Assembly (NCBI GenBank): GCA_947496355.1
Contig: CANMCO010000008.1
Span: forward strand, 62,001-126,000
DNA: 64,000 bases
DNA from: an uncultured Aquimarina sp.
GTDB taxonomy: Bacteria; Bacteroidota; Bacteroidia; Flavobacteriales; Flavobacteriaceae
Direction of reading: 5' to 3'
Under the pieces are notes generated by a model. The model searched no databases, was not told where the DNA came from, and saw nothing but the letters and a program-made list of their open reading frames with translations. Made by a program: the position numbers and the translations under genes. Shown in pieces: positions 44,021 to 53,125 of the stretch (the first letter of the stretch is position 1; the number at the start of each line of letters is the position of its first letter).

Positions 44021-45661
44021 ATGACAATCTTAAAACACTTGTTAATACTATTACTCCTATCTTTACCATTACTTTCTTTCTCTCAAAACCTAGAAGAAAA
44101 ATTTGATTCCCTATTAGAAGAAAAATACAAACCCGATGGTCCGGGAGCGACAGTTCTGATTTCAAAAAAAGGCAAAATTATATATCATAAGGCTTTTGGC
44201 ATGGCCAATATGGAATTAGAAACACCTATGAAAACCGATAATGTATTTGAAATTGGTTCGATTACCAAACAATTCACGGCGGTTTCCATCCTTATGCTGA
44301 TGGAACAGGGAAAGCTTACAATAGAAGATGAAATCACAAAATTCATCCCCGATTACCCTACCAATGGAAAAAAAATCACAATACACCATCTTTTAAATCA
44401 TACATCTGGGATCAAAAGCTATACTTCTATGAATCTATCTGAAATAGCTGCCAAAGATATGACTCCCAAAGAATTAATAGATTATTTTAAGAATGAACCT
44501 ATGGATTTTGATCCAGGTGAGAAATGGAGTTATAATAATTCCGGATATATTATCCTGGGATATGTTATTGAAAAAGTTACAGGACAAACTTATGAGGATT
44601 TTGTAGAACAAAACATTTTCAAAAAACTACAAATGAACAACTCTAGATATGGACACAAGGGTGAAATTATCAAAAATCGCGCTTCGGGATATCAAACTCG
44701 CGATGGTTATGTAAATGCTAATTACTTAAGCATGACCTTACCCTATGCAGCAGGTTCATTAATGAGTACAGTAGAAGATTTGAGCAAATGGCAAACCGGA
44801 CTCAATACTAATATTTTAATCAAAAAAGAAACGCTACAAAAAGCCCACACTAACTACCCTATTAATAACGGAGATCTTACCAATTATGGATATGGATGGT
44901 TAACTTATGATATTAACGGAGTCTTGGCTATCCAACATGGAGGTGGTATTTTTGGATATACTTCTTACGAGGTTTATATTCCTGAAGAAGACGTTTTTGT
45001 TGCTACACTTACCAATTGTAATTGTAATAGCCCAGGAAATGTAACTAAAAGAATTGCAGCAATAGCAATAGGAAAACCATTTCCAACAGCAGAAACTGCA
45101 ATACATATTCCAAATAATGAATTAGAGAAACTAATTGGTGTGTATGAATTTGAGGATAAAGCCGTTAGAATTATCACCTTGGAAGGCAATCAATTATATA
45201 GCAAAAGAGAAGGAAGTACGCCTTTCAAAATTTTCCCTAAAACTAAATCTATCTTTTTCTTTGAAGACAGTTTTTCTGAATATGAATTTGATATGTCAAA
45301 AAGTCCTCTAAAAGTAAAATTTACTAATCAGAATTCTAACGATATTTCAAAAGGGATAAAAACTAACAAACCTATTCCATCTGAAAAAATTGCCATTGAA
45401 GTTAAAGAGGAAATTTTAAAGCAATATGTGGGTGTTTATGAAATTCAACCGGGTTTTGATCTCACAGTTACCCTAGAAAATGGAAAACTAATTTCGCAAG
45501 CCACAGGACAAGGATCATTTGAAATGCATGCCGAAACCGAAACCAAGTTTTTTATTAAAGAGTTTCCTGCTGCATTAGAGTTTATAACCGAAAATAAAAA
45601 AGTTACCAGCGCTATATTATATCAAGGAGGTCAAAAAACACCTGCAAAAAAGAAAGGGTAG
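44021..45661 (+). CDS. Secreted serine hydrolase (class C beta-lactamase / D-aminopeptidase-like)
   Basis: The 546-residue protein has a signal peptide (to LLSFSQ, about residue 22) and a PF00144 serine hydrolase domain. Motifs are SxxK in GSITKQF, YxN in YNNSGY and HxG in QHGGGIFGY. The C-terminal 190 residues hold two similar beta-rich modules, each starting with a LxxxxGVYE pattern (LEKLIGVYEF and LKQYVGVYEI). Substrates of such enzymes are peptides or esters in the periplasm rather than antibiotics. It follows marR by 72 bases but shows no operator copy. Confidence 0.87.
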   Translation: MTILKHLLILLLLSLPLLSFSQNLEEKFDSLLEEKYKPDGPGATVLISKKGKIIYHKAFGMANMELETPMKTDNVFEIGSITKQFTAVSILMLMEQGKLTIEDEITKFIPDYPTNGKKITIHHLLNHTSGIKSYTSMNLSEIAAKDMTPKELIDYFKNEPMDFDPGEKWSYNNSGYIILGYVIEKVTGQTYEDFVEQNIFKKLQMNNSRYGHKGEIIKNRASGYQTRDGYVNANYLSMTLPYAAGSLMSTVEDLSKWQTGLNTNILIKKETLQKAHTNYPINNGDLTNYGYGWLTYDINGVLAIQHGGGIFGYTSYEVYIPEEDVFVATLTNCNCNSPGNVTKRIAAIAIGKPFPTAETAIHIPNNELEKLIGVYEFEDKAVRIITLEGNQLYSKREGSTPFKIFPKTKSIFFFEDSFSEYEFDMSKSPLKVKFTNQNSNDISKGIKTNKPIPSEKIAIEVKEEILKQYVGVYEIQPGFDLTVTLENGKLISQATGQGSFEMHAETETKFFIKEFPAALEFITENKKVTSAILYQGGQKTPAKKKG

Positions 45662-45686
45662 CAATTATAATTTCAAGATATATTCT

Positions 45687-45722
45687 AAGCCATGTTTTTT
45701 ATTAGTATAGCATGGTTTTTTT
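45687..45722 (+). terminator. Probable terminator after serine hydrolase gene
   Basis: An 8-bp stem with one G-U pair (AAGCCATG, partner CATGGTTT), a long T-rich loop and a run of seven T lie 26 bases past the stop. Confidence 0.6.
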
Positions 45723-45812
45723 AAGTTCACTATCTGTTACAGTTTTCATAAATACTATGTTTCGAATATGGGTTTTAGTAATTTTAACATTCGTAACACA
45801 AACTTTTAAACA

Positions 45813-46649
45813 ATGAAATATTTTTGGATTTTACTACTGATCATTATGGTAACAGGTTGTAATCAAGATCATAAGAAAAAAACTACTGATACTGAAAAAA
45901 TGATGCCCGTAGAACCTGACGGAGGTATCGGTGACGGAGCTCTTTCTATAATTGACAACTATGTTCAAAGCATAGAGAAAGCCCACAAAAAAGAGAAATT
46001 TTTAAAACACAAAGCAATAAGTTTTAATGTAAATATTTTCTTTGGTGGGGAACAACATCTTGAAGGTAAAATTACAATGTTGACCAACTCATCCAAAATT
46101 AGAATTGACAAAAAAGACAAGAGTAAACTAATTTATAACGGAGAAAAAGTTTTTTTATGTCCAGAAGGTGCTAGTAATAAAGCCGTACGTTTTGATATGT
46201 TTACCTGGACATATTTCTTTGGTATGCCCTACAAATTGAACGATCCTGGAACAAAACTAGAATTTACAAACGATATGCCTCTTGATGGGATAGATCATAG
46301 AACGTCAAGACTCACTTTTGAAGAGGGTACAGGTGATGCACCAGACGATTGGTATGTCATTTATACTGACCATAAGACCAACGTATTAAAAGCCGCTGCT
46401 TATATAGTTACTTTTGGAAGTGGTGGTGATACTTCTAAGGCCGAAGCAGATCCACATGCAATTCATTACAAAAATTTCCAAATCATTGATGGGATTCCTT
46501 TTGCCACCAAATGGGAGTTTTATGGATGGACCCAAGAAAAAGGAATGACCAATAAATTAGGGGAAGCAACTATTACAGATATTACTTTCCTCGATGAAGA
46601 AAGTTCTATATTTGAAACTCCAGATAATGCAAAAGAGATAACACTTTAA
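45813..46649 (+). CDS. Lipoprotein, DUF6503-like
   Basis: The 278-residue protein has a lipoprotein signal ending in VTGC (Cys16). The mature part looks like a LolA-type curved beta sheet (KLIYNGEKVFLCPE, WYVIYTDHKTNVLKAAAYIVTF, IIDGIPFATKWEFYGWTQEKG), as in Bacteroidota lipoproteins classed as DUF6503. The family assignment is from memory and moderate in certainty. Molecular function unknown. It meets the astacin gene tail to tail with a shared terminator. Confidence 0.75.
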   Translation: MKYFWILLLIIMVTGCNQDHKKKTTDTEKMMPVEPDGGIGDGALSIIDNYVQSIEKAHKKEKFLKHKAISFNVNIFFGGEQHLEGKITMLTNSSKIRIDKKDKSKLIYNGEKVFLCPEGASNKAVRFDMFTWTYFFGMPYKLNDPGTKLEFTNDMPLDGIDHRTSRLTFEEGTGDAPDDWYVIYTDHKTNVLKAAAYIVTFGSGGDTSKAEADPHAIHYKNFQIIDGIPFATKWEFYGWTQEKGMTNKLGEATITDITFLDEESSIFETPDNAKEITL

Positions 46650-46660
46650 TGTATAATTAA

Positions 46661-46698
46661 AAAATCCCTCCGAATTAATTTTCAGAGGGATTTTACTT
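46661..46698. terminator. Bidirectional terminator between lipoprotein and astacin genes
   Basis: A 10-bp perfect stem (AAAATCCCTC at 46661-46670 with 46685-46694), a 14-base loop and A/T-rich flanks lie between the two convergent genes. Confidence 0.82.
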
Positions 46699-46730
46699 TT
46701 AATTTACTTTAAAACTTCTTCTTAAGAAAA

Positions 46731-47792
46731 TTAGTCTTTAGAAACATCATTAAGATCGGCTATAGATTGCCCTGAGTCTCTAGATGACCCACAAGGCCCT
46801 ACAAACTCCCATCCACTAGATAACTTTCTCCATAAATTTCCTTGGTATGTAACAAGATCACCTGCCTGATAAAATTGTGAACTTGACCATGGAGCAACAC
46901 CATCGCAAATGTCTCCACCTCCACCACCGGTACCAGGATACATAAGAGCTATTCCTGCAATATCTCCAGAAGAAAGTCCATTACGTTGTGCGTTATAAGT
47001 AGAACCATTATTTCTAACTATAGTTGGCTGTCCATTGGCAGAAAATGCAAAAGATCCATACAACATGATTGAATTGAAATCTAAAGTACTTGTATACTCA
47101 TCACCATCTACTCCTTGTTGTGTATACGTTTGAAAGTTAAATGCTCTACCCGATTGTATGTTCTGAAAATTGATAGTAATATATTGATCTCTATCTTTTC
47201 TACTTTGTTCATGCCACAGTCCTACTGCATGACCAATTTCATGAATAGTATTACCCGTAGAACAACCATTTGCAAGATTGATATTCTGTCTTCCTCCGGT
47301 ACGTCCTACAGAAGAAGAACATCCACTACCTGACCTAAAATAAATATAAGCAGACTGATTAGTTCTTCTTATAAAGGTAAGATCTGTATTTGCCTCCCAA
47401 TGTGCAATTGCATCCGTAACTCTTCTTTGATTAGGCAAGCTACTTTGTATATCATAATACACAGTATTATTTGGCCAACGTCTTGTAGTACGACCTGTAC
47501 TTTTGTTGCTTTCTGATGCCAAATCTTCTTTGGTAAAGATCATATCACCATCCAAAATATACTTTCCATCAATCTCTTCTACTTCAACAGATTGCCCATA
47601 CAATTGAACGGTAACAAGTTTTCCCGTTTCACTTGGAAAAGCTTGTTCTTGTACAAAACTTTGCTCCAACAATACTTGATTGTCTAATTGTTCCTGGGTA
47701 GCGTCTAATTGTTCATCCTCGCAAGAAATGAACATCGCACACATGGCTAACGCCAAGGTGCTAATCGCACCTTTTTTAAAAGTGTTTTTCAT
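46731..47792 (-). CDS. Astacin-family (M12A) metalloprotease lipoprotein with chitin-binding-like tail
   Basis: I start this protein at ATG 47792 (MKNTFKKGAIST, 353 residues); a TTG at 47834 would put 14 residues ahead of the lipoprotein signal. The lipobox Cys is at 24 (FISC). The catalytic domain has HEIGHAVGLWHE (184-195) and the Met-turn SIMLY (241-245), the full astacin zinc site. After a GGGGG hinge (about 288-293) a 40-residue module (VAPWSSSQFYQAGDLVTYQG, GSGW-like end) resembles a type 3 chitin- or carbohydrate-binding domain. It probably degrades extracellular protein bound to polysaccharide. Confidence 0.9.
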   Translation of the reverse strand: MKNTFKKGAISTLALAMCAMFISCEDEQLDATQEQLDNQVLLEQSFVQEQAFPSETGKLVTVQLYGQSVEVEEIDGKYILDGDMIFTKEDLASESNKSTGRTTRRWPNNTVYYDIQSSLPNQRRVTDAIAHWEANTDLTFIRRTNQSAYIYFRSGSGCSSSVGRTGGRQNINLANGCSTGNTIHEIGHAVGLWHEQSRKDRDQYITINFQNIQSGRAFNFQTYTQQGVDGDEYTSTLDFNSIMLYGSFAFSANGQPTIVRNNGSTYNAQRNGLSSGDIAGIALMYPGTGGGGGDICDGVAPWSSSQFYQAGDLVTYQGNLWRKLSSGWEFVGPCGSSRDSGQSIADLNDVSKD

Positions 47793-48057
47793 AATTAATA
47801 TATTTAAGTTGAACTGATCAAACTGTAAAACCAAATGGCTTATTGTGCAAAATTTAATGTATTTTCAATTTTTTAGAACAAACACTAAAGTTTTCTTAGC
47901 TAGAAACCCTATTTTTACTTGAATACATCGAAATATTATTTATTTGTTAAATATTCTATATTTTTTATTTTAGAAAACATCAGGATCAATTTTGTTTAAC
48001 ATCCCCTCTTTTTTTGTATCTTTAAGAAGCACAAATACTGTTTTTAAATTAATTCTC

Positions 48058-48519
48058 ATGACTCCGCTTTTTAAAAAACTACAACTTCCTCCTTCATTAG
48101 ATGAAGTTTTAATACTTAATGAACCTGAAGGGTTTTGCAAAGAACTGGATTGTCTTAAAGATGTAGTGGTTAAAGAATCTTTGATACAAGTGTCAGAAGT
48201 TGATTTTGCTATCATTTTTGTGACAGAAAAAAAACAAATAGAAAACCGTATTGAGACAGTATATCCAAAACTTGTTGGAGATGGAATACTTTGGTTTGCT
48301 TATCCAAAGAAGAGTTCCAAAAAATACAAATCTGAAATCACTAGAGATCATGGTTGGGGAGTTCTAGGTGATTACAATCTAGAACCGGTAAGGCAAGTAT
48401 CTATTGATGAAGATTGGACGGCTTTACGTTTCAGAAAAGTTAGTTTTATAAGAAAAATGACGCGAAGTAAAGATTTTGCAATTAGTAATGCTGGCAAACA
48501 AAAAACCACAGGAGTTTAA
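48058..48519 (+). CDS. DUF3052-like protein
   Basis: I choose ATG 48058 (MTPLFKKLQLPPS, 153 residues), since the frame upstream to 47992 is low-complexity and unlike the family. Recognisable blocks are ILWFAYPKKSSKKYKSEI, RDHGWG and VSIDEDWTALRFRK, typical of small DUF3052-type cytoplasmic proteins of unknown function. It is the first of three tightly packed genes. Its stop overlaps the start of the next gene (TAATG). Confidence 0.78.
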   Translation: MTPLFKKLQLPPSLDEVLILNEPEGFCKELDCLKDVVVKESLIQVSEVDFAIIFVTEKKQIENRIETVYPKLVGDGILWFAYPKKSSKKYKSEITRDHGWGVLGDYNLEPVRQVSIDEDWTALRFRKVSFIRKMTRSKDFAISNAGKQKTTGV

Positions 48520-48866
48520 TGAACTGGCATTTATATATTCTTTCCTTTATATTTATTCTTGCTGGGGTTTTTCATTTAATTCGTCCTAAAGCATTTATGC
48601 GAATAATGCCGCTGTATATACCTTACCATAGATTAATAGTTTATATAAGTGGTATTGCAGAAATAGTAGTAGGTTTTGGAGTGCTATTTACGCATACTAA
48701 AACACTTTCGCTTTGGGCAATGGTAGTGATGCTCATTTTATTTTTTCCGGTACATATTCATATGCTCATGAACAAAAAGGCGAGTCTTAATTTCCCAAAA
48801 TCAATTCTTGTTTTTAGGCTATTATTGCAATTTGGTATAATTTATTGGGCGTATCAATACATTTAA
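48519..48866 (+). CDS. DoxX-like small membrane protein
   Basis: This 115-residue protein has four predicted membrane helices (LYILSFIFILAGVFHLI, IVYISGIAEIVVGFGVLF, and two more) with the HxxRP and GxxE pattern of DoxX/DoxD-like proteins. The role is unclear; relatives are linked to quinone or redox homeostasis. It shares one base with the preceding stop and lies 9 bases ahead of the AlkB-like gene, so all three are one operon. Confidence 0.82.
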   Translation: MNWHLYILSFIFILAGVFHLIRPKAFMRIMPLYIPYHRLIVYISGIAEIVVGFGVLFTHTKTLSLWAMVVMLILFFPVHIHMLMNKKASLNFPKSILVFRLLLQFGIIYWAYQYI

Positions 48867-48875
48867 AGGCTATTG

Positions 48876-49487
48876 ATGGATACAGATTTGTTTAATATAG
48901 ATACTACTCCTATTCGATTAGATATGCCAGATGCTGATGTATTATATTATCCGCATTTTTTTAATCAGCAAAAATCAAACGAATTTTTTGAAATATTTAT
49001 GGAGACGGTGATATGGAAACAGGATGATATTAAGGTTTTCGGAAAAACATATCCTCAACCGCGTCTTACTGCATTATATGCAAGCAATAATAAAGCATAT
49101 AGCTATTCTAATGTTACCATGTTTCCTAATTCATTTACTAAAGAATTACTGCACGTTAAGAAAAAAATAGAAATCATAGTTCCTATCGATTTTACAACTT
49201 GTTTACTTAATATGTATAGAGATGGTCAAGATAGCAACGGTTGGCATGCAGATAATGAAAAAGAGCTTGGTCCTAACCCCGTTATTGCTTCTGTCACTTT
49301 TGGAGAAGAAAGGTGGTTTCATTTTAAACACAGAACAATTAAAAGCCTGAAAAAAAAGATCTTATTAAAGCATGGTAGCCTATTGCTCATGCAAGGGAAA
49401 ACACAAGAATGTTGGTTACATCAGATTCCCAAGACAAAAAGAATAATTAAACCTCGAATCAATCTTACTTTTAGGGTAATTAAATAA
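48876..49487 (+). CDS. AlkB-like 2-oxoglutarate/iron-dependent oxygenase
   Basis: The start is the ATG at 48876, three bases inside a TTG-started frame, giving 203 residues. It has the metal triad HxD in NGWHADNEKE and a distal His in WLHQIP, plus the 2-oxoglutarate-binding Arg in KPRINLTFR. The LTALYASNNKAYSYSN segment is typical of ALKBH2/3-type repair enzymes. It likely removes alkyl lesions from DNA or RNA by oxidative demethylation. It is the last gene of the DUF3052-DoxX-AlkB unit. Confidence 0.92.
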   Translation: MDTDLFNIDTTPIRLDMPDADVLYYPHFFNQQKSNEFFEIFMETVIWKQDDIKVFGKTYPQPRLTALYASNNKAYSYSNVTMFPNSFTKELLHVKKKIEIIVPIDFTTCLLNMYRDGQDSNGWHADNEKELGPNPVIASVTFGEERWFHFKHRTIKSLKKKILLKHGSLLLMQGKTQECWLHQIPKTKRIIKPRINLTFRVIK

Positions 49488-49576
49488 AATCCCCCTACAG
49501 ATACCCAACAAGTAATTAATCATCAAACAAAAAACTAACTTATACAGGCTTCTTATTAGGCAGAAAGAATATTTGT

Positions 49577-49993
49577 CTATTGTATAATCTGATATGAGTT
49601 TCTGGTAAATTCCCTAGAACTCCAATCATAATTATCATTCCTAAATAATACCATCGAAATTATACAAAAAAACAAATGTATAAGTGCACAGTAATTATGA
49701 CCGGCATCAAATAAAAACATCGCAAAAAAGGCGAATAAAATCATTGAGGCAATCAATGTTTTTTTCTTAAACATCCCTAATGCAAGAAAAAAACCTATTA
49801 CAAATTCTTCAAATGGAACTAACGGTGCTAGTGACTCTAATAAGAATAGATCAAATATTGAAACAGTATTAAAATATCCATCTAATCTATCTAAGAAACC
49901 AGAATATCTAATTACGTTGTATGTACCATTTAAAACCAGCAACATACCAAATGATATTCGAATAATATTGTATAAATAAACTTTAAATTTCAT
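49577..49993 (-). CDS. MauE/DoxX-like membrane protein
   Basis: The 138-residue protein has four hydrophobic helices and an opening IRISFGMLLVLNGTYNVIRY similar to MauE/DoxX-type membrane proteins. EEFVIGFFLALGMFKKKT is the conserved loop after helix 2. A GHNYCALIHLF stretch in helix 4 contains the only cysteine. No partner protein is adjacent, so a role in disulfide or quinone chemistry is only a guess. It is a single gene divergent from an AraC-type regulator. Confidence 0.75.
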   Translation of the reverse strand: MKFKVYLYNIIRISFGMLLVLNGTYNVIRYSGFLDRLDGYFNTVSIFDLFLLESLAPLVPFEEFVIGFFLALGMFKKKTLIASMILFAFFAMFLFDAGHNYCALIHLFFCIISMVLFRNDNYDWSSREFTRNSYQIIQ

Positions 49994-50203
49994 GTGAAGA
50001 ATTTAAACTAAGGTTTTCCACAAATTTAATTCTAACCAAATTATTATTCTTGTATAATCCCTGTAATTACTTGTACAAAAAGACATGTAACTAATTAATT
50101 ATCAACAATATCAAACGATATCGTTTAAATTTACTAGTAAAAAAAATTGTTAATTTATTGATTTTATTTTCGTAACTTTAGTAAATATGTTAAAGAATTG
50201 TTT

Positions 50204-51064
50204 ATGAATCGCTACACCTTACACGAAACCTTTTTAGTACATCAATATTCTATAGACGAATGGGAAGCGGAACCTCATAATCATAATTACTTCGAGATTA
50301 TTTTTATCGAAAAAGGAAATGGTCATCATACGATTAATGGTATTCGATTCCCGTATGCTGAAAATGATATCTTTTTATTAGCTCCAGAGGATACCCATCA
50401 TTTTGAAATTGAAAATCACACAAAATTTACATACTTTAAGTTTACTGAGCTTTTATTTTCTAGCAAGGTGAACCTACCTGATAGGAAATATTGGTTACAA
50501 CGTATCGAACAGCTACTACATCGCCCTAATATAATCCCTGGTGATGTGATTTCTCATGAAGAAGATAGAACGATTGTTTGGGATATTCATAATGTGGTTC
50601 TTGAAGAATTTAAAAATGAAAAAATCTATTACCAAGAAATTATCTCAAATGCTATTAGTACAATTCTAAGTATTATAGTACGAAATATCTCTGAAAAATA
50701 TAATTCAAATCAAAAGGAAGTAATGATCAATCACACAAAAATTGATCAAATCCTGAGTCATATCAGACAAAATGTTTATGATAATGATCTCACTAAGATA
50801 AATTTCTTAGCGAATAAGTTTAACATGTCTCAAAGCTCCATTAGCACATATTTTAAAAGAAAAACCGGAGAATCTATACATCAATATGTTACCAAATATA
50901 AAATGAAATTGGTAGAGTATAGATTACAACATACTGAATTTACTATTGCAGAAATTGCGTATCAATTAGGATATACAGATGAAAGTCACTTAACAAAAAC
51001 GTTTAAAAAACACTTCTCTATGTCCCCCAAACAATATCGAAAAGAATTAGAATTAAGTAACTAA
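50204..51064 (+). CDS. AraC family transcriptional regulator
   Basis: The chosen start is ATG 50204 (MNRYTLHETFLVHQ, 286 residues); a TTG at 50198 is less likely. An N-terminal cupin domain (about 15-100) has HNHNYFEIIFIEKGNG and ENDIFLLAPEDTHHF, a sugar- or effector-binding fold. Two C-terminal AraC helix-turn-helix motifs follow (about 190-285; NKFNMSQSSISTYFKRKTGES and IAEIAYQLGYTDESHLTKTFKKHF). The target is unknown. It is divergent from the MauE-like gene and 3 bases from the convergent nuclease stop. Confidence 0.9.
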   Translation: MNRYTLHETFLVHQYSIDEWEAEPHNHNYFEIIFIEKGNGHHTINGIRFPYAENDIFLLAPEDTHHFEIENHTKFTYFKFTELLFSSKVNLPDRKYWLQRIEQLLHRPNIIPGDVISHEEDRTIVWDIHNVVLEEFKNEKIYYQEIISNAISTILSIIVRNISEKYNSNQKEVMINHTKIDQILSHIRQNVYDNDLTKINFLANKFNMSQSSISTYFKRKTGESIHQYVTKYKMKLVEYRLQHTEFTIAEIAYQLGYTDESHLTKTFKKHFSMSPKQYRKELELSN

Positions 51065-51067
51065 TTC

Positions 51068-51850
51068 TTATCCGAAAATATCGTTTAATACTTTTGCCAA
51101 ACGTATTCCGCCTTTTTGCAATTGAGCGCGTACCATTGGGAAATAATTGTACATGTATTTGTACCCTAATTTCTCACCTACATTAGCAGAAGCATACACT
51201 TTTTTTGCTAATCCTTGAGATTCATGTACCCAATCCAAAACACTACCATTATTGATTGTTTCTATTTGATTCTTAGGTAATAAAGCTGAATTTATTGATA
51301 GTTCTGTGTAGCTCATCCCGTAATAATCTAGCATATCGCTATCCCAAACTCTGTGTAAATTAGACCCATCATTAAACCATTGTACCTGGATATCATTACC
51401 TCCTTTATCTTCTCCTCTACCCACATGAAGTGGTTGATGAAGATCCCCTATGAAATGTACAAGCATTTTAAGATGAAACTTCTTTTCATCATCTGAAGAC
51501 TTTTCGTCCTTAAGAATTTCAATACACTTATGAATCCCTTGCACTAAATCTCCAAACTCACTAGGTGTTTCTTCTCCATACTTATTATCAAAGGAGAAAT
51601 TAACATAATGCCACGGGCTATATCCTCTATACTTTTTATCGCTTTTGATATCATCTGCATACGTAGATACTAATGCAAGACTTTCTCCATTAAGAATTTT
51701 AGTAATACCTCTTTTTGCCTTTTTTGTAAGATATTTTTCGGCAATTTGACCTGTTGCTCTATGGCCTGTTTTTCCCCAATCATAATTGGCAGAAAAAACA
51801 GTAGAAGAAATTAATACTATGAAAAGTAGTATGGTATTACGTAGATTCAT
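51068..51850 (-). CDS. Secreted S1/P1 family nuclease
   Basis: The 260-residue protein has a signal peptide (to VFSA, about residue 20) followed by WGKTGHRATGQIA, where Trp and His begin the trinuclear zinc site. The site continues in YADDIK, WHYVNF and HFIGDLHQPLHVG, with further ligands in GGNDIQVQWF. Family enzymes cleave single-stranded DNA and RNA and remove 3'-phosphates. A good -7 box lies just upstream (51868-51875). It probably scavenges phosphate or nucleotides outside the cytoplasm. Confidence 0.92.
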   Translation of the reverse strand: MNLRNTILLFIVLISSTVFSANYDWGKTGHRATGQIAEKYLTKKAKRGITKILNGESLALVSTYADDIKSDKKYRGYSPWHYVNFSFDNKYGEETPSEFGDLVQGIHKCIEILKDEKSSDDEKKFHLKMLVHFIGDLHQPLHVGRGEDKGGNDIQVQWFNDGSNLHRVWDSDMLDYYGMSYTELSINSALLPKNQIETINNGSVLDWVHESQGLAKKVYASANVGEKLGYKYMYNYFPMVRAQLQKGGIRLAKVLNDIFG

Positions 51851-52162
51851 TATCTTATATTTTGAAGCAAAGATAAAAAAGGGTATGTTAGTGATTCGTT
51901 AAAAATTATATGAAATATATTATTTTATAAACAGGTTTTTTGGCATCAAAGAATTTGGTAACATCAAAAACAAAACATAAAGTGACTATTGAGATCATAT
52001 AGAAATTTTCCCAAATCAAAATATGGTATACCTTTTGTCGTTTTATTTGTTTGTATGTATTGTTTTTACTTGAACATATAGCATCTATCATTAATTTTTA
52101 TCAGTATTAACCTAATTCTTATACCAAATCTTAAGTTTAAGGCATTTATAAATTTACCTACT
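51851..52162. other. 312-base divergent intergenic region
   Basis: This region lies between the S1/P1 nuclease and the hydrolase-like gene. It contains the nuclease promoter box (51868-51875). Short minus-strand frames inside it lack any recognisable feature, and I see no RNA gene or repeat. Confidence 0.6.
51868..51875 (-). promoter_or_regulatory. Bacteroidota -7 box of the S1/P1 nuclease gene
   Basis: On the minus strand this reads TATCTTTG, a perfect TAnnTTTG, 18 bases before the ATG at 51850, giving a very short leader. Confidence 0.55.
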
Positions 52163-53089
52163 ATGAAGTTTAGAATCTCATTATTTATTATTGCTTTTAC
52201 ATCCATTTGCTGGGCTCAGGAAAAAGAATTTAACTCTGCGATTGTAAAAATCAATAAATATATTGAGGGCTCATTAGTAACACCGTATTCTGATAAGGAT
52301 GTTCCTTTAGTGATTTTTATAATGGATTCTGGAGCAATAAATAGAGATGGTAACGACAGAATGTCTAGAAATGATACCTTCAAAGGTTTATCGTATGAGT
52401 TGGCCAAAGTAGGAATAGCTACGTATAGATATGATAAGAGGCTTTTTAAAATGGATGGGCTGGGAATTCGACAACACGAAATTTCTTTTGATAATTTCAT
52501 TGAAGACGCAAAGTCTGTAGTAACCTATTTCAAACAAAATAAAAATTACTCTAAAATTATTGTTTTAGGTCATGGGCAAGGCTCTCTTGTGGGTATGATA
52601 GCAGCCAAAGAAAATGCCGATGGCTTTATTTCTATTGCAGGAAATGCACAGTCTATAGATGAAGTTATAATTGAACAAATAGCAAAACAAGCTCCAGGTC
52701 TAGATAAAAGTGCCACAATAGCCTTTAAACAATTAAAAGAAAATGGCAGAGCCACAGGATATGATCCTGCTCTAGAATCAATTTTCGGATACGAACTTCA
52801 GTCTTTTATGAGATCATGGATAAAGTATGACCCCTCTGATGAAATTTCTCAATTAGAAATACCCATCCTAATAATTCATGGAGACAAGGATATTCAGGTT
52901 GAATTATCACAAGCCGAAAAACTAAAGGAATCAGCTCCAAAGGCAGAATATTTCGTTATAGAAAACATGAATCACATTCTAAAAGAAATAAAGGGAGGTA
53001 GATTAGAAAATCATAAATCATACAATGAAGTCTGGCGAAAAATAATGCCTGAAGTTATTAACAGTATTGCTAACTTTGTAAATCAATAA
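52163..53089 (+). CDS. Secreted alpha/beta hydrolase-fold protein lacking the nucleophile serine
   Basis: The 308-residue protein has a signal peptide (MKFRISLFIIAFTSICWAQ) and an alpha/beta hydrolase fold: YRYDKRLFK, nucleophile elbow VLGHGQGSLVG, acid in IIHGDKDIQV and His in ENMNHILK. At the nucleophile position of GxSxG (residue 138) there is Gly (GHGQG) instead of the Ser found in close relatives (GHSxG). Asp and His are kept. It may be a non-catalytic binding protein, or Ser141 may have taken over. It precedes a HAD phosphatase gene by 36 bases and is likely cotranscribed with it. Confidence 0.8.
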   Translation: MKFRISLFIIAFTSICWAQEKEFNSAIVKINKYIEGSLVTPYSDKDVPLVIFIMDSGAINRDGNDRMSRNDTFKGLSYELAKVGIATYRYDKRLFKMDGLGIRQHEISFDNFIEDAKSVVTYFKQNKNYSKIIVLGHGQGSLVGMIAAKENADGFISIAGNAQSIDEVIIEQIAKQAPGLDKSATIAFKQLKENGRATGYDPALESIFGYELQSFMRSWIKYDPSDEISQLEIPILIIHGDKDIQVELSQAEKLKESAPKAEYFVIENMNHILKEIKGGRLENHKSYNEVWRKIMPEVINSIANFVNQ

Positions 53090-53125
53090 TTCATTTATTA
53101 ATTTAATATAATCCTTTAACGCATA

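Noticed and set aside
51906..52091. 61-codon minus-strand frame in the nuclease/hydrolase gap
   Set aside because: Its composition is that of AT-rich noncoding DNA, it has no recognisable domain or signal, and it lies in a divergent promoter region.
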